Shown here: positions 1 to 5,930 of the stretch, one piece after another
How positions within the stretch are numbered: position 1 is the first letter of the stretch
Layout of the letters: every line of letters starts with the position of its first letter
DNA from: an uncultured Bilophila sp.
Lineage (GTDB): Bacteria; Desulfobacterota; Desulfovibrionia; Desulfovibrionales; Desulfovibrionaceae
Reading direction: 5' to 3'
Length of the DNA stretch: 10,220 bases
Assembly (NCBI GenBank): GCA_959604115.1
Contig: CAUHBW010000109.1
Span: forward strand, 1-10,220
The notes under the pieces: model-generated
What the model saw: the letters and a program-made list of their open reading frames with translations, nothing else
Told to the model about the DNA's origin: nothing
Database searches by the model: none
Program-made: the position numbers and the translations under genes

Positions 1-1436
1 AACAGTTCCTCAAGATGCTCCATATCCTTTACAAGAGCATCCTTTCCAGGTGGATATCCAACCTTTCCTACGTACTGTACGCCGACTCGCGGAACATGCC
101 CGAGGAAAAAATGCGCGAACCGGATTTTGCGGACAGACACCATTGCCTCTCCGTACACGGGCTACACATCGTTTTCACCACGGGCTGCAAACGCTTCTAC
201 CCCATCGAACGTTCCATCATCGACTGGTCCGTCTCCAAGGCCGCCGAGTACGCCGGGCACGGCGTCTACGACTACAGCACCCTGCTCTCCCTTGAAACCA
301 TCGTCTCGCACATCGTCATCGCGGCCTGCATGCTCATTCCCGAATTCCAGTCGAGCCTGCGCCACAGGCAGTTGAATACGGACATCGTGCCCCTGTCGTA
401 CCTTTCGCAATACGGGAAGGACGAAGTCCGGCTGTTCTCCCGGAAGGAACGCAGCATTATGGACAGAGTGATGCAGCTCATCAACGCCGCGGAACTGTTC
501 GAATATTCCACCAACGAAGGTTCAAAGTTCCCTCTCACCGTCGCCTTCCTGCTCGGCACGCACACGGCGGGGCCATTCGCGCTGGAGGACATCTACGCCA
601 ACCAGTTCATCAAGAGCCTCGCTTCGGACAGGAATTTCTTTTTCATCAGCGAAAACGGCAAGTTCGTGGATTACAAGGATGTGGGGGAAGAGCATTGCGC
701 GGCTCCCGTCGGGCCCGACGAGAAAAGCGCCGCCTGCAACCAGAAGGAATTCCCCTGCGCCGTCGAAGACAAGTACATCCTCGAATACATCTTCCGTTAT
801 CAGATGCGGTACGAAACGAAAGACATCTTCGTGGTTTCGATCAAGGAAAACAGCGACATCCTGATCTACAAAAACCACTCCATCGTCTTCTTCAAGCGCA
901 AGGGGCACTGGCACTTCCTCAATTTTTGCAGCCTGATGGACACCATCCACGCCTATCTCGGGGCCGAAGAACGTCCCTACGACGAAGAAGACATCGGTCT
1001 GACCATCATAGACATGCTGCTGAAACAATCCGGGTGCTGCCTCGGGATCATCAAGCGGGACGTGTGGTCGCGCCATTTCGAGGAGACGCGGCTCGGTTCC
1101 GCCGACGTCTTTCTGAGCATGGCCCCTTCGGTAAGCCGGTGCTTCTGGGGGAATACCCGGACCGTTCGGCAAAAAATACTTTCCGTTGACGGCGCGGTGC
1201 TGGTTCTCGCCGAAACGGGCGATCTCCTCTCCGTGGGCAGTATCATCCAGCACGACGGCAACGCCAGCCAGGGTGCCCGGACCACGGCCGCCAAGAAAAT
1301 CGCCGCGCTCGGCGGCATGGCCATCAAGGTATCGGACGACGGATATTGCGAAATCTACCTTCCCCCTCCCGTCAGCTCTCCGGAATTGCTCAAGGATTTT
1401 ACCCGGATCAAGCCGAGTTTCCAGATCGGCAAGTAA
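1..1436 (+). CDS. DAC/DisA_N-like nucleotide-binding sensor protein, probably 5'-truncated
   Basis: The frame is open from the left edge to the TAA at 1434-1436. The first ATG is at 15 (473 residues from there), but no Shine-Dalgarno precedes it and the frame stays open upstream, so the real start probably lies outside the window. Counting from that ATG, residues ~385-455 resemble the nucleotide-binding half of diadenylate cyclase domains: a strand ending in D392-G393-A394, a Gly-containing hairpin, then G420-A421-R422-T423-T424-A425-A426 where active cyclases have G-T/S-R-H-R-A-A, then a helix and the closing strands. DGA is kept but RHR reads R-T-T. The ~380 residues before this are not recognised; they are soluble in character, with a mixed strand region at ~275-315. 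Known family: DAC domains make c-di-AMP, and divergent DAC-like domains are thought to be ligand sensors. I infer a sensor or altered enzyme. The family call is moderately sure; activity is unknown. Confidence 0.7.
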   Translation, partial: QFLKMLHILYKSILSRWISNLSYVLYADSRNMPEEKMREPDFADRHHCLSVHGLHIVFTTGCKRFYPIERSIIDWSVSKAAEYAGHGVYDYSTLLSLETIVSHIVIAACMLIPEFQSSLRHRQLNTDIVPLSYLSQYGKDEVRLFSRKERSIMDRVMQLINAAELFEYSTNEGSKFPLTVAFLLGTHTAGPFALEDIYANQFIKSLASDRNFFFISENGKFVDYKDVGEEHCAAPVGPDEKSAACNQKEFPCAVEDKYILEYIFRYQMRYETKDIFVVSIKENSDILIYKNHSIVFFKRKGHWHFLNFCSLMDTIHAYLGAEERPYDEEDIGLTIIDMLLKQSGCCLGIIKRDVWSRHFEETRLGSADVFLSMAPSVSRCFWGNTRTVRQKILSVDGAVLVLAETGDLLSVGSIIQHDGNASQGARTTAAKKIAALGGMAIKVSDDGYCEIYLPPPVSSPELLKDFTRIKPSFQIGK

Positions 1437-1722
1437 CCCGCCGACGATTCCGCGGCGGACCTGCCCCTTCCGCTGGGAAAGGTTACGCTCCCGCAGCGTC
1501 TCCATTGCGGATTCTTTCATGGACTGCAACGCCGGTTTCGGACACGCGGAACCTTTCCGGCGCATCCCTTATCAGGGCAAAGGCCCTTTAGTGCGCGCGG
1601 TTACATGTTTCTATCAACGCAAAACCTCTTTGCCCAGCCGCCACGGACCACCCGCCGAATGCGGAAAAGACCGGATGCTCCCGCGTCATGCCCGTTTTCC
1701 CCCGGTTTTGCGCGGATAGCTC
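1437..1722. other. Intergenic stretch, no gene seen
   Basis: About 290 bases between the DAC-like gene and the usp promoter. A GC-rich inverted repeat (CCGCCG at 1438-1443, CGGCGG at 1453-1458) lies directly after the stop codon at 1436 and may help end transcription, but no T-run follows it. Open frames across this stretch have no ribosome binding site and unconvincing composition. Confidence 0.4.
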
Positions 1723-1752
1723 TTGACAGGACCCCACTCTCCTAGGCATCGT
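1723..1752 (+). promoter_or_regulatory. Possible sigma-70 promoter for the universal stress gene
   Basis: A perfect TTGACA -35 box is at 1723-1728. The best-spaced -10 candidate is poor (CATCGT at 1747-1752, 18-base spacer, 3 of 6 matches). The position, about 45 bases before the start codon, is sensible. An activator-dependent promoter would fit the weak -10, but that is inference. Confidence 0.3.
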
Positions 1753-1795
1753 AGAAAAAACGAAAGCCGTTGTGGCTTACCCAGGAGGCCTTGCC

Positions 1796-2236
1796 ATGGA
1801 ACTGAAAAAGCTTCTGTACGCTGTTGACTTGGAAGACGCACCCCATCCCGCGATCGAACACGTCAAGATGGTCGCTTCCCTGACCGGGGCGTCCGTTTCG
1901 GTCGTCTACGTCGTTCCGTCCGAAACGGTTTATGAAGCCAACTACCTCTCAAGCCAGAGCCTTCCCAACAGAATCGCGCCTTCTCCGGCATTGCTGCAAA
2001 AAATGGAAGCCTTCCTGAACATGAACTTCCCCGACGGCGTGGACGATTGCGCCTTCCTGCTGGGCAAGGTTTCGGAAGAAATCGTCAAATACGCCCACCA
2101 CAGCGACACGGACCTCGTCGTCATCGGCGCCCACGGCAAAATCGGCTTCAACAGACTGTTCTTCGGCTCCGTAGCGACGGACGTGGTGAAACGGGCGCAC
2201 TGCTCCGTAACGGTCATCCGTCCGAAAAACAAATAA
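1796..2236 (+). CDS. Universal stress protein, UspA family, ATP-binding type
   Basis: A 146-residue single-domain Usp, the usual length for the family. The start at 1796 is chosen because AGGAGG at 1783-1788 sits seven bases upstream; an in-frame ATG at 1772 lies before that site and would add eight odd residues. The N-terminal strand carries the conserved Asp (D11) that contacts the nucleotide, and the C-terminal half has the complete G-x2-G-x9-G-S motif (G111, G114, G124, S125), which marks the ATP-binding subgroup (MJ0577-like) rather than E. coli UspA. The protein is cytoplasmic and probably dimeric; family members raise survival under starvation, oxidative or energy stress, and the target of this one is unknown. 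It has a possible promoter in front and a strong terminator 30 bases after the stop, so it looks like a one-gene transcript. Confidence 0.93.
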   Translation: MELKKLLYAVDLEDAPHPAIEHVKMVASLTGASVSVVYVVPSETVYEANYLSSQSLPNRIAPSPALLQKMEAFLNMNFPDGVDDCAFLLGKVSEEIVKYAHHSDTDLVVIGAHGKIGFNRLFFGSVATDVVKRAHCSVTVIRPKNK

Positions 2237-2265
2237 CAGCGGACGCCACGCGTTTCCCATAATCG

Positions 2266-2302
2266 AAAAGAGGAGAAACTCTTCGTTTCTCCTCTTTTGG
2301 CG
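2266..2302 (+). terminator. Strong intrinsic terminator after usp
   Basis: A perfect 14-bp inverted repeat, AAAAGAGGAGAAAC (2266-2279) and GTTTCTCCTCTTTT (2285-2298), with a five-base loop. The A-run on the left and T-run on the right would let it work on both strands. The stem is AT-rich for a terminator but long and without mismatch. Confidence 0.85.
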
Positions 2303-2328
2303 CGGGCGTATCTCCCGTGCGTCGGGAG
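2301..2328 (+). promoter_or_regulatory. Hairpins covering the ribosome binding site of the small membrane protein gene
   Basis: CTCCCG (2312-2317) and CGGGAG (2323-2328) form a 6-bp GC-rich hairpin with a five-base loop, and its right arm is the Shine-Dalgarno (GGGAG, 2324-2328). The left arm can instead pair upstream: CGCGGG (2301-2306) with CCCGTG (2314-2319), one G-U pair. The two stems exclude each other, as in translational switches. Short GC-rich stems also arise by chance. Confidence 0.3.
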
Positions 2329-2336
2329 CACATTTC

Positions 2337-2720
2337 ATGGGAAAGCTCTTTTGCTGCATCGGCATCCTGTCTTCCCTGATCGCCGGGGAAGGGGCATACC
2401 GCCTCTATGAAGTGGCTTCTTCCGTCGCGGACAAGGCCCTTCCGCTCCACATGTTCGTGCTGGCGTCATCGGCTTTCGGCATCGTCGTTTTCTGTCTGCT
2501 GGCGGCGGGAAAGAGCAACGCATTCCTGAGCGCGCTTTCCTCAGCCATGCTGCTGTTCTCCGCGCTGGTTCTGCTCGTGGCCCCCGTTCTCGACATCGCC
2601 GCGTACGGAGTACCGGGCATGGCGACGGAATTTCTCTCCTTCAGCGCCGTTATCCGCAGTCTTCTCGGCCTGTCTTCGGGCTTCCTCTGCATGCTCTTTG
2701 CGGCGACGTCGCAGCGCTGA
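2337..2720 (+). CDS. Small integral membrane protein, function unknown
   Basis: A 127-residue protein starting at ATG 2337, eight bases after GGGAG (2324-2328). I see four hydrophobic segments, at about residues 3-19, 37-58, 62-86 and 97-124, separated by short polar turns, so nearly the whole protein is membrane-embedded. No charged or catalytic motif stands out and I do not recognise a family. It starts only 38 bases after the usp terminator, leaving little room for its own promoter; it is either transcribed by read-through from usp or from a promoter overlapping the terminator. Its ribosome binding site sits in a potential hairpin. It converges with the creD-like gene, with 219 bases between the two stop codons. 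Confidence 0.72.
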   Translation: MGKLFCCIGILSSLIAGEGAYRLYEVASSVADKALPLHMFVLASSAFGIVVFCLLAAGKSNAFLSALSSAMLLFSALVLLVAPVLDIAAYGVPGMATEFLSFSAVIRSLLGLSSGFLCMLFAATSQR

Positions 2721-2939
2721 ACGGACATATCCGCTCCCAAACGCTCCGCGAAACCGGATGATCGCCAACGGTCTCAACTGGAAGGACGCACCCCCTTGAT
2801 GCGCACAAGATCTTGGCTGACTCCCTGCCGGACAACGCCCCCCACTCACATGGAAAGGGGCTCTTGCCTCGCTTCTCCCGGCGGGCGCGGAGCCGTTCCG
2901 CATCCGTCGGAGCCAAATGCAGGACGTGCCTGTTCCGCT
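2721..2939. other. Intergenic region between convergent genes
   Basis: The gap holds no convincing gene and no clean hairpin with a T-run on either strand. CGGAGCC occurs twice as a short direct repeat (about 2890 and 2911). Open frames here continue from frames antisense or out of phase to the flanking genes and lack starts. Confidence 0.35.
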
Positions 2940-4592
2940 TCAGGTTCTCCCTCGCGCAAGATTGCGGGATACGACCATCAGCGCGGCGAGCATGACGAGA
3001 ATCAGGGCGGTTCCCATGAGCAGGGCGTAATCCTCCATCTGGAGGATGGTATACAGCAGCGTATACAGGGCCAAAAGCAGCACGCCGATTCCCAACCCTT
3101 CCTTGACGCTCCGCAGGGCGGCCCCCACGTAGGACGACACCATGAGTATGATGCAGGCCGAAGCCGACAGATAGGCCGTCAGAAACGCCAGATGTTCGGA
3201 CAACGACAGCAGCACCAAATAGAAGACCACCATCGACAGCCCCACTATCCCGTACTGGATTGGATGCAGCCGGGCCCCGAGCCCCATTTCGAACACGATA
3301 AAGGCGAGGAACGTCAAACCGATAAACAGCACCCCATACTTGACCGAACGCTCCACCAGTCCGTAATGCGTTCCCGGCTGATAGAGATCCACGCCCACGG
3401 CGAATGAGGTGAAGCCGTCCGGCCACGAGTGGAGCACTCCGAGGTTGGGATATGACCGCGCCAGCGACGGCACGCTCCATGTTGCGGAAAAACCCTTGTC
3501 CGAAGTCTCGTACGCGGCCGGAAGCACCTGCCCCTGAAAACTCGGGTGCGGCCACGACGACCGCACCGAGATATCGGTCGTCTCGCCGGCGGGCGCGAAC
3601 CGGATGCCGCCGCTGCCGCTCATGGACAACCGCTGAGAGAAATCGAACGTCGTCTGCCCATCCAGCCGGACCGGAATGCGGAAACCGGACGACACCTGTT
3701 CGAACGGCTGCGTGCCCGGCTCGGCGGCATAGGGCGTTCCATTCCATGTGAACGATTCGACCTTTCGGAGCGCGCTCGGATGGCTGAGACCCACGATCAC
3801 GAAGGCCCGGCTGAAGTCCACATCCACGAGCCCCGGGACGATTCGGGCCATCGCCTCGCGCGACGGCAACGCGAACTGACCCGAGATATCCACTTCGGAC
3901 GAGTATACCAGCGCGCGATAAATTCCACGCTGCCGAGACTCGGGATCAAGGGTAGCCTTGAAGGACAACCGCGACGGCAGGACAACAAACGAACTCGACT
4001 CCAGCCTCGACTCGCGCACGATTTTGCCGTCGCCCTTTTCCGAGGGCACGACGCGTTCCTGAATCACGCGCTGCGTATACGGAATCAGCAGATACGGGCC
4101 GGAAAGCTGCTGCTGACCGCCCCATGTCCGGCTGATGTCGGACACCACGTCGCGGTACAGTTCCGCACGTTCCTGTACGAGATTTTCCACCAGCATGAGC
4201 GGGATCATGAGCAACAACCCGATGCCGATCACGACGCCGCAACGGAACAGCGGCGACGCGTTCAACGGGCCTTCCAAAGAATACTTGCTGTCGGCTTGTG
4301 AAGCGTCCACGGCATCCTCCGAAGACGGCGAAACCACGGGGAGCGATGCGCCGGAAGTTTCGGTCCGTTCAGGTTCAAAAACAAAATCGTCCGATGAAGT
4401 GTCCAAACGGGGCGCATTCGCCTCCGAAACGGTGGGCGACGAACTCGCGGCGAAGGACCGCCCCGCCGGAGAACGTGAGGGACGTTTCCGGCGCAAGAGC
4501 CAGCGCGCCACCGTCCCGAAGCCGACACATGCCAGAACGATGACCAAGACAAACAAAACCAGAACAATCAACATAAGCGATTCGTAGAACAT
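2940..4592 (-). CDS. creD: CreD-family inner membrane protein with N-terminal extension
   Basis: A 550-residue protein from ATG 4592, chosen because AAGGA precedes it by five bases; an in-frame ATG at 4634 (564 residues) has no ribosome binding site. From residue ~113 on it follows the CreD plan: a membrane helix (~118-135), the E-R-A-x-Y-R-x-D-V segment and L-x-G-P-x-L-x-I-P (~164-171), a large extracytoplasmic beta-rich domain, then about six helices (~418-545) with the hallmark H-P-I-Q-Y-G-x-V-G-L followed by S-L-S-E-H. Residues 1-112 are extra compared with E. coli CreD (~450 residues): a first helix (~6-26), an Arg-rich stop, then a Ser/Pro/acidic linker. In enterobacteria creD belongs to the CreBC regulon and affects envelope integrity and beta-lactam or colicin response. 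No creB or creC is present here. The family call is firm; the role in this organism is unknown. Confidence 0.92.
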   Translation of the reverse strand: MFYESLMLIVLVLFVLVIVLACVGFGTVARWLLRRKRPSRSPAGRSFAASSSPTVSEANAPRLDTSSDDFVFEPERTETSGASLPVVSPSSEDAVDASQADSKYSLEGPLNASPLFRCGVVIGIGLLLMIPLMLVENLVQERAELYRDVVSDISRTWGGQQQLSGPYLLIPYTQRVIQERVVPSEKGDGKIVRESRLESSSFVVLPSRLSFKATLDPESRQRGIYRALVYSSEVDISGQFALPSREAMARIVPGLVDVDFSRAFVIVGLSHPSALRKVESFTWNGTPYAAEPGTQPFEQVSSGFRIPVRLDGQTTFDFSQRLSMSGSGGIRFAPAGETTDISVRSSWPHPSFQGQVLPAAYETSDKGFSATWSVPSLARSYPNLGVLHSWPDGFTSFAVGVDLYQPGTHYGLVERSVKYGVLFIGLTFLAFIVFEMGLGARLHPIQYGIVGLSMVVFYLVLLSLSEHLAFLTAYLSASACIILMVSSYVGAALRSVKEGLGIGVLLLALYTLLYTILQMEDYALLMGTALILVMLAALMVVSRNLARGRT

Positions 4593-4637
4593 AGGCTTCC
4601 TTGGAGCTGCCGGTACGGTCGCGACTCCGCTCATTCA

Positions 4638-5131
4638 ACGGAAAACGCCTTTTGCAATGTGGAAGATATGCCGCCAGTGTGCCTTGAACTCGGGCTTGCC
4701 GCAAGTTCCAATACCGTAGTCGCACTCGCCGAGCGGGCCAACATGTGCACCATGACACGCCTGCCCTGAAGGGACTCCCGGCAAAACCTTGCATTACCCA
4801 TCCCGCAGGTTGGCGCTTCCTCTTTACAGGAACCGTCGGCTCCTCGCCGTTACCCGGGCATTTCATACGAAGCCCCACAGCCGCAGTCTGCGGGACGGGT
4901 TCCTCTTCTGGGGCTTGTACCCCGCGCACCGCCTGCCCTTCTTTTGGGGAATGTACTTCTTCGTTATCGATCTTAATATTCATTACGACAAACTGTGGAA
5001 AACGGTATGAATACGTCGGATATGGCTGTTCACCCCGTACATCTGTGTCTTTGCCGGGACGCTTTCGCGGGAAGGCCCGGCACGCTCTTTCAGAATACAA
5101 CCAGCTATATTTATTTTTGAACAATCTATTA
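4638..5131. other. About 500 bases without a convincing gene; rich in inverted repeats
   Basis: Frames on both strands are open for 50-130 codons but start without ribosome binding sites and have odd composition, so I call none a gene. The core (~4760-4916) is dense in inverted repeats: ACCCATCCCGCAG (4796-4808) with CTGCGGGACGGGT (4888-4900), AAGCCCCA (4870-4877) with TGGGGCTT (4909-4916), AGGAACC (4828-4834) with GGTTCCT (4898-4904), and a local CGGC/GCCG hairpin (4837-4849). The single mismatch in the 13-bp pair would be G-U if the - strand is transcribed, that is, in the creD leader direction. It may be a structured RNA, a repeat element or a decayed gene. Confidence 0.45.
4796..4900. repeat. 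13-bp inverted repeat with about 80-base spacing
   Basis: ACCCATCCCGCAG at 4796-4808 and CTGCGGGACGGGT at 4888-4900 are reverse complements except at one position (A4800 opposite C4896). In a - strand transcript all 13 positions can pair, one as G-U. The right arm competes with a neighbouring CCGCAG at 4881-4886 and with the stem pairing 4870-4877 and 4909-4916, so alternative folds are possible. Confidence 0.6.
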
Positions 5132-5160
5132 TTGACTTAGATTTTCATTTTCAATAATAT
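5132..5160 (+). promoter_or_regulatory. Sigma-70 promoter with a Fur-like sequence in the spacer
   Basis: TTGACT (5132-5137) and TAATAT (5155-5160) are separated by exactly 17 bases in an AT-rich island, about 40 bases before the gene at 5203. The spacer holds GATTTTCATTTTC (5140-5152), which on the other strand matches 11 of 13 positions of the repeated GATAAT part of the Fur consensus. The promoter is convincing; iron control is a guess. Confidence 0.65.
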
Positions 5161-5202
5161 GCAAATCCTCCTATGCACCTGTAACAAAACCAAGAGGCTC
5201 CC

Positions 5203-5511
5203 ATGATCAATCGCTTTGGAACCACGACGGACATGATCATCCAGTCAGTTGAGGAAAAAGACGGGTGCTCCTATCTCGCCATCGACGAAAAGGGGCTCTA
5301 CCTGACGAAGCTGCGCTATGTGGACAAGCCGCTGGCCGATCCCAACCGCTATTCGGGGAACCGGCAAAACATGGCCGCGCGGCTGAGTGCGCTGTCGCTT
5401 GATGCCGACGCCCTGTTCCAACAAAACCAACACCGAATTCAGAAGGCTACCGGGGAAGCCAAGAAAAAGGTCAACCCCCTCAAGGCTTCCAAGCGCAGCA
5501 TGAAGGGATAG
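5203..5511 (+). CDS. Small hypothetical protein with Lys-rich tail
   Basis: A 102-residue protein. ATG 5203 follows AGAGG (5193-5197) by five bases and the promoter at 5132-5160. Residues 1-45 read like a small strand-rich domain (E-K-D-G-C-S-Y-L-A-I-D-E-K-G-L-Y-L); residues ~52-80 are helical with Asn/Gln; the last ~25 residues are strongly basic (K-K-K and K-A-S-K-R-S-M-K-G). No signal peptide or membrane helix is seen. I do not recognise the family. A basic tail can indicate nucleic acid binding, but nothing else supports that. It is a single-gene transcript, with its own promoter and a terminator about 70 bases after the stop. The gene is real with good confidence because of the promoter, ribosome binding site and terminator. 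Confidence 0.75.
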   Translation: MINRFGTTTDMIIQSVEEKDGCSYLAIDEKGLYLTKLRYVDKPLADPNRYSGNRQNMAARLSALSLDADALFQQNQHRIQKATGEAKKKVNPLKASKRSMKG

Positions 5512-5546
5512 CCTCCCATCGACAGAAAGCAACCCGATTCCGCTTA

Positions 5547-5568
5547 AGGGAAGCTGTTGGCCTTCCCT
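5547..5568 (+). other. Hairpin upstream of the terminator
   Basis: AGGGAAG (5547-5553) and CTTCCCT (5562-5568) form a perfect 7-bp stem with an eight-base loop, just before the terminator hairpin. No T-run follows, so it is not itself a terminator; it may protect the 3' end of the transcript. Confidence 0.5.
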
Positions 5569-5578
5569 GAACAACGTC

Positions 5579-5615
5579 ATCCCCGGCAGCGTCCGCAACG
5601 TTGCCGGGGATTTTT
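5579..5615 (+). terminator. Intrinsic terminator
   Basis: ATCCCCGGCAGC (5579-5590) pairs with GTTGCCGGGGAT (5600-5611), 12 bp with one G-U pair and a nine-base loop, followed by a T-run (5611-5615). It is a textbook terminator for the gene at 5203-5511. Confidence 0.92.
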
Positions 5616-5825
5616 CGCGCTCTCTGGCCATGCCGAATGGTACGCGCAATATTCTTGTTTTACTCACGTTTTCTTCAACGCGACTCCGTTTCCGAATGCC
5701 TGAAAAGCAAAAACACCAAAGATATGGGGTTCAACGAGATTGCTCCGCCCTCTTCATGCATACTCTAGGGAAGGCGGCGTCCTGTGCCTGCACGCCAAAA
5801 GGATCTTGCTGACAGAAGGACGAGT
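5616..5825. other. Upstream region of the exporter gene
   Basis: About 210 bases between the terminator and a short leader frame. I see no clear -35/-10 pair, no T-box or other recognised riboswitch core, and no gene. A promoter for the exporter must lie here but I cannot place it. Confidence 0.3.
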
Positions 5826-5930
5826 ATGGGCTACTCATACCGTTTGTCTGAAAACACTTCCGCAAGATTCGGTTCCAACCACCGTATGCCGATTTTCTCC
5901 AAAGGGAAACGCGACAATGACTTCTTTTAA
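5826..5930 (+). CDS. Possible leader peptide overlapping the exporter start
   Basis: A 34-codon frame begins at ATG 5826, five bases after a strong AGAAGGA ribosome binding site, and stops with TAA at 5928-5930, 14 bases inside the exporter gene in another frame. It contains two Tyr (codons 3 and 5) and four Phe codons, the last two adjacent just before the stop. Six aromatic residues out of 34 in front of an aromatic amino acid exporter suggests a translated leader or translational coupling. Against this, the residues are otherwise unremarkable and no attenuator hairpin is obvious. The ribosome binding site is what makes it worth listing. Confidence 0.33.
   Translation: MGYSYRLSENTSARFGSNHRMPIFSKGKRDNDFF

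Noticed and set aside
522..1565. 347-codon open frame on the - strand opposite the DAC-like gene
   Set aside because: It is antisense to a well-supported gene, very rich in Val, Asp, Gly and Arg as expected of a mirror frame, and has no ribosome binding site.
2764..2939. Continuation of a basic frame just after the creD stop, as a second gene of a creD operon
   Set aside because: There is no ATG, GTG or TTG near the beginning (only CTG), and the composition is that of an out-of-phase frame.
2650..3747. 365-codon open frame on the - strand within creD
   Set aside because: It lies in another phase of the same strand as creD, is Arg/Gly/Ala-rich, and CreD motifs clearly fix the real frame.
4592..4634. 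Longer creD start at ATG 4634
   Set aside because: No Shine-Dalgarno precedes it, while AAGGA is well placed before ATG 4592, after which the first membrane helix begins at once.
4375..5124. 249-codon open frame on the - strand covering the region upstream of creD
   Set aside because: It runs out of phase into creD, has no ribosome binding site at its start, and its composition does not look like a real protein.
4745..5140. 131-codon open frame on the + strand
   Set aside because: Low-complexity Ser/Thr/Pro/Gly composition, no ribosome binding site, and it lies over the inverted-repeat cluster.
5726..5770. Short frame from ATG 5726 as a leader peptide for the exporter
   Set aside because: It has only 14 codons, one Phe, no ribosome binding site and no link to the exporter start.
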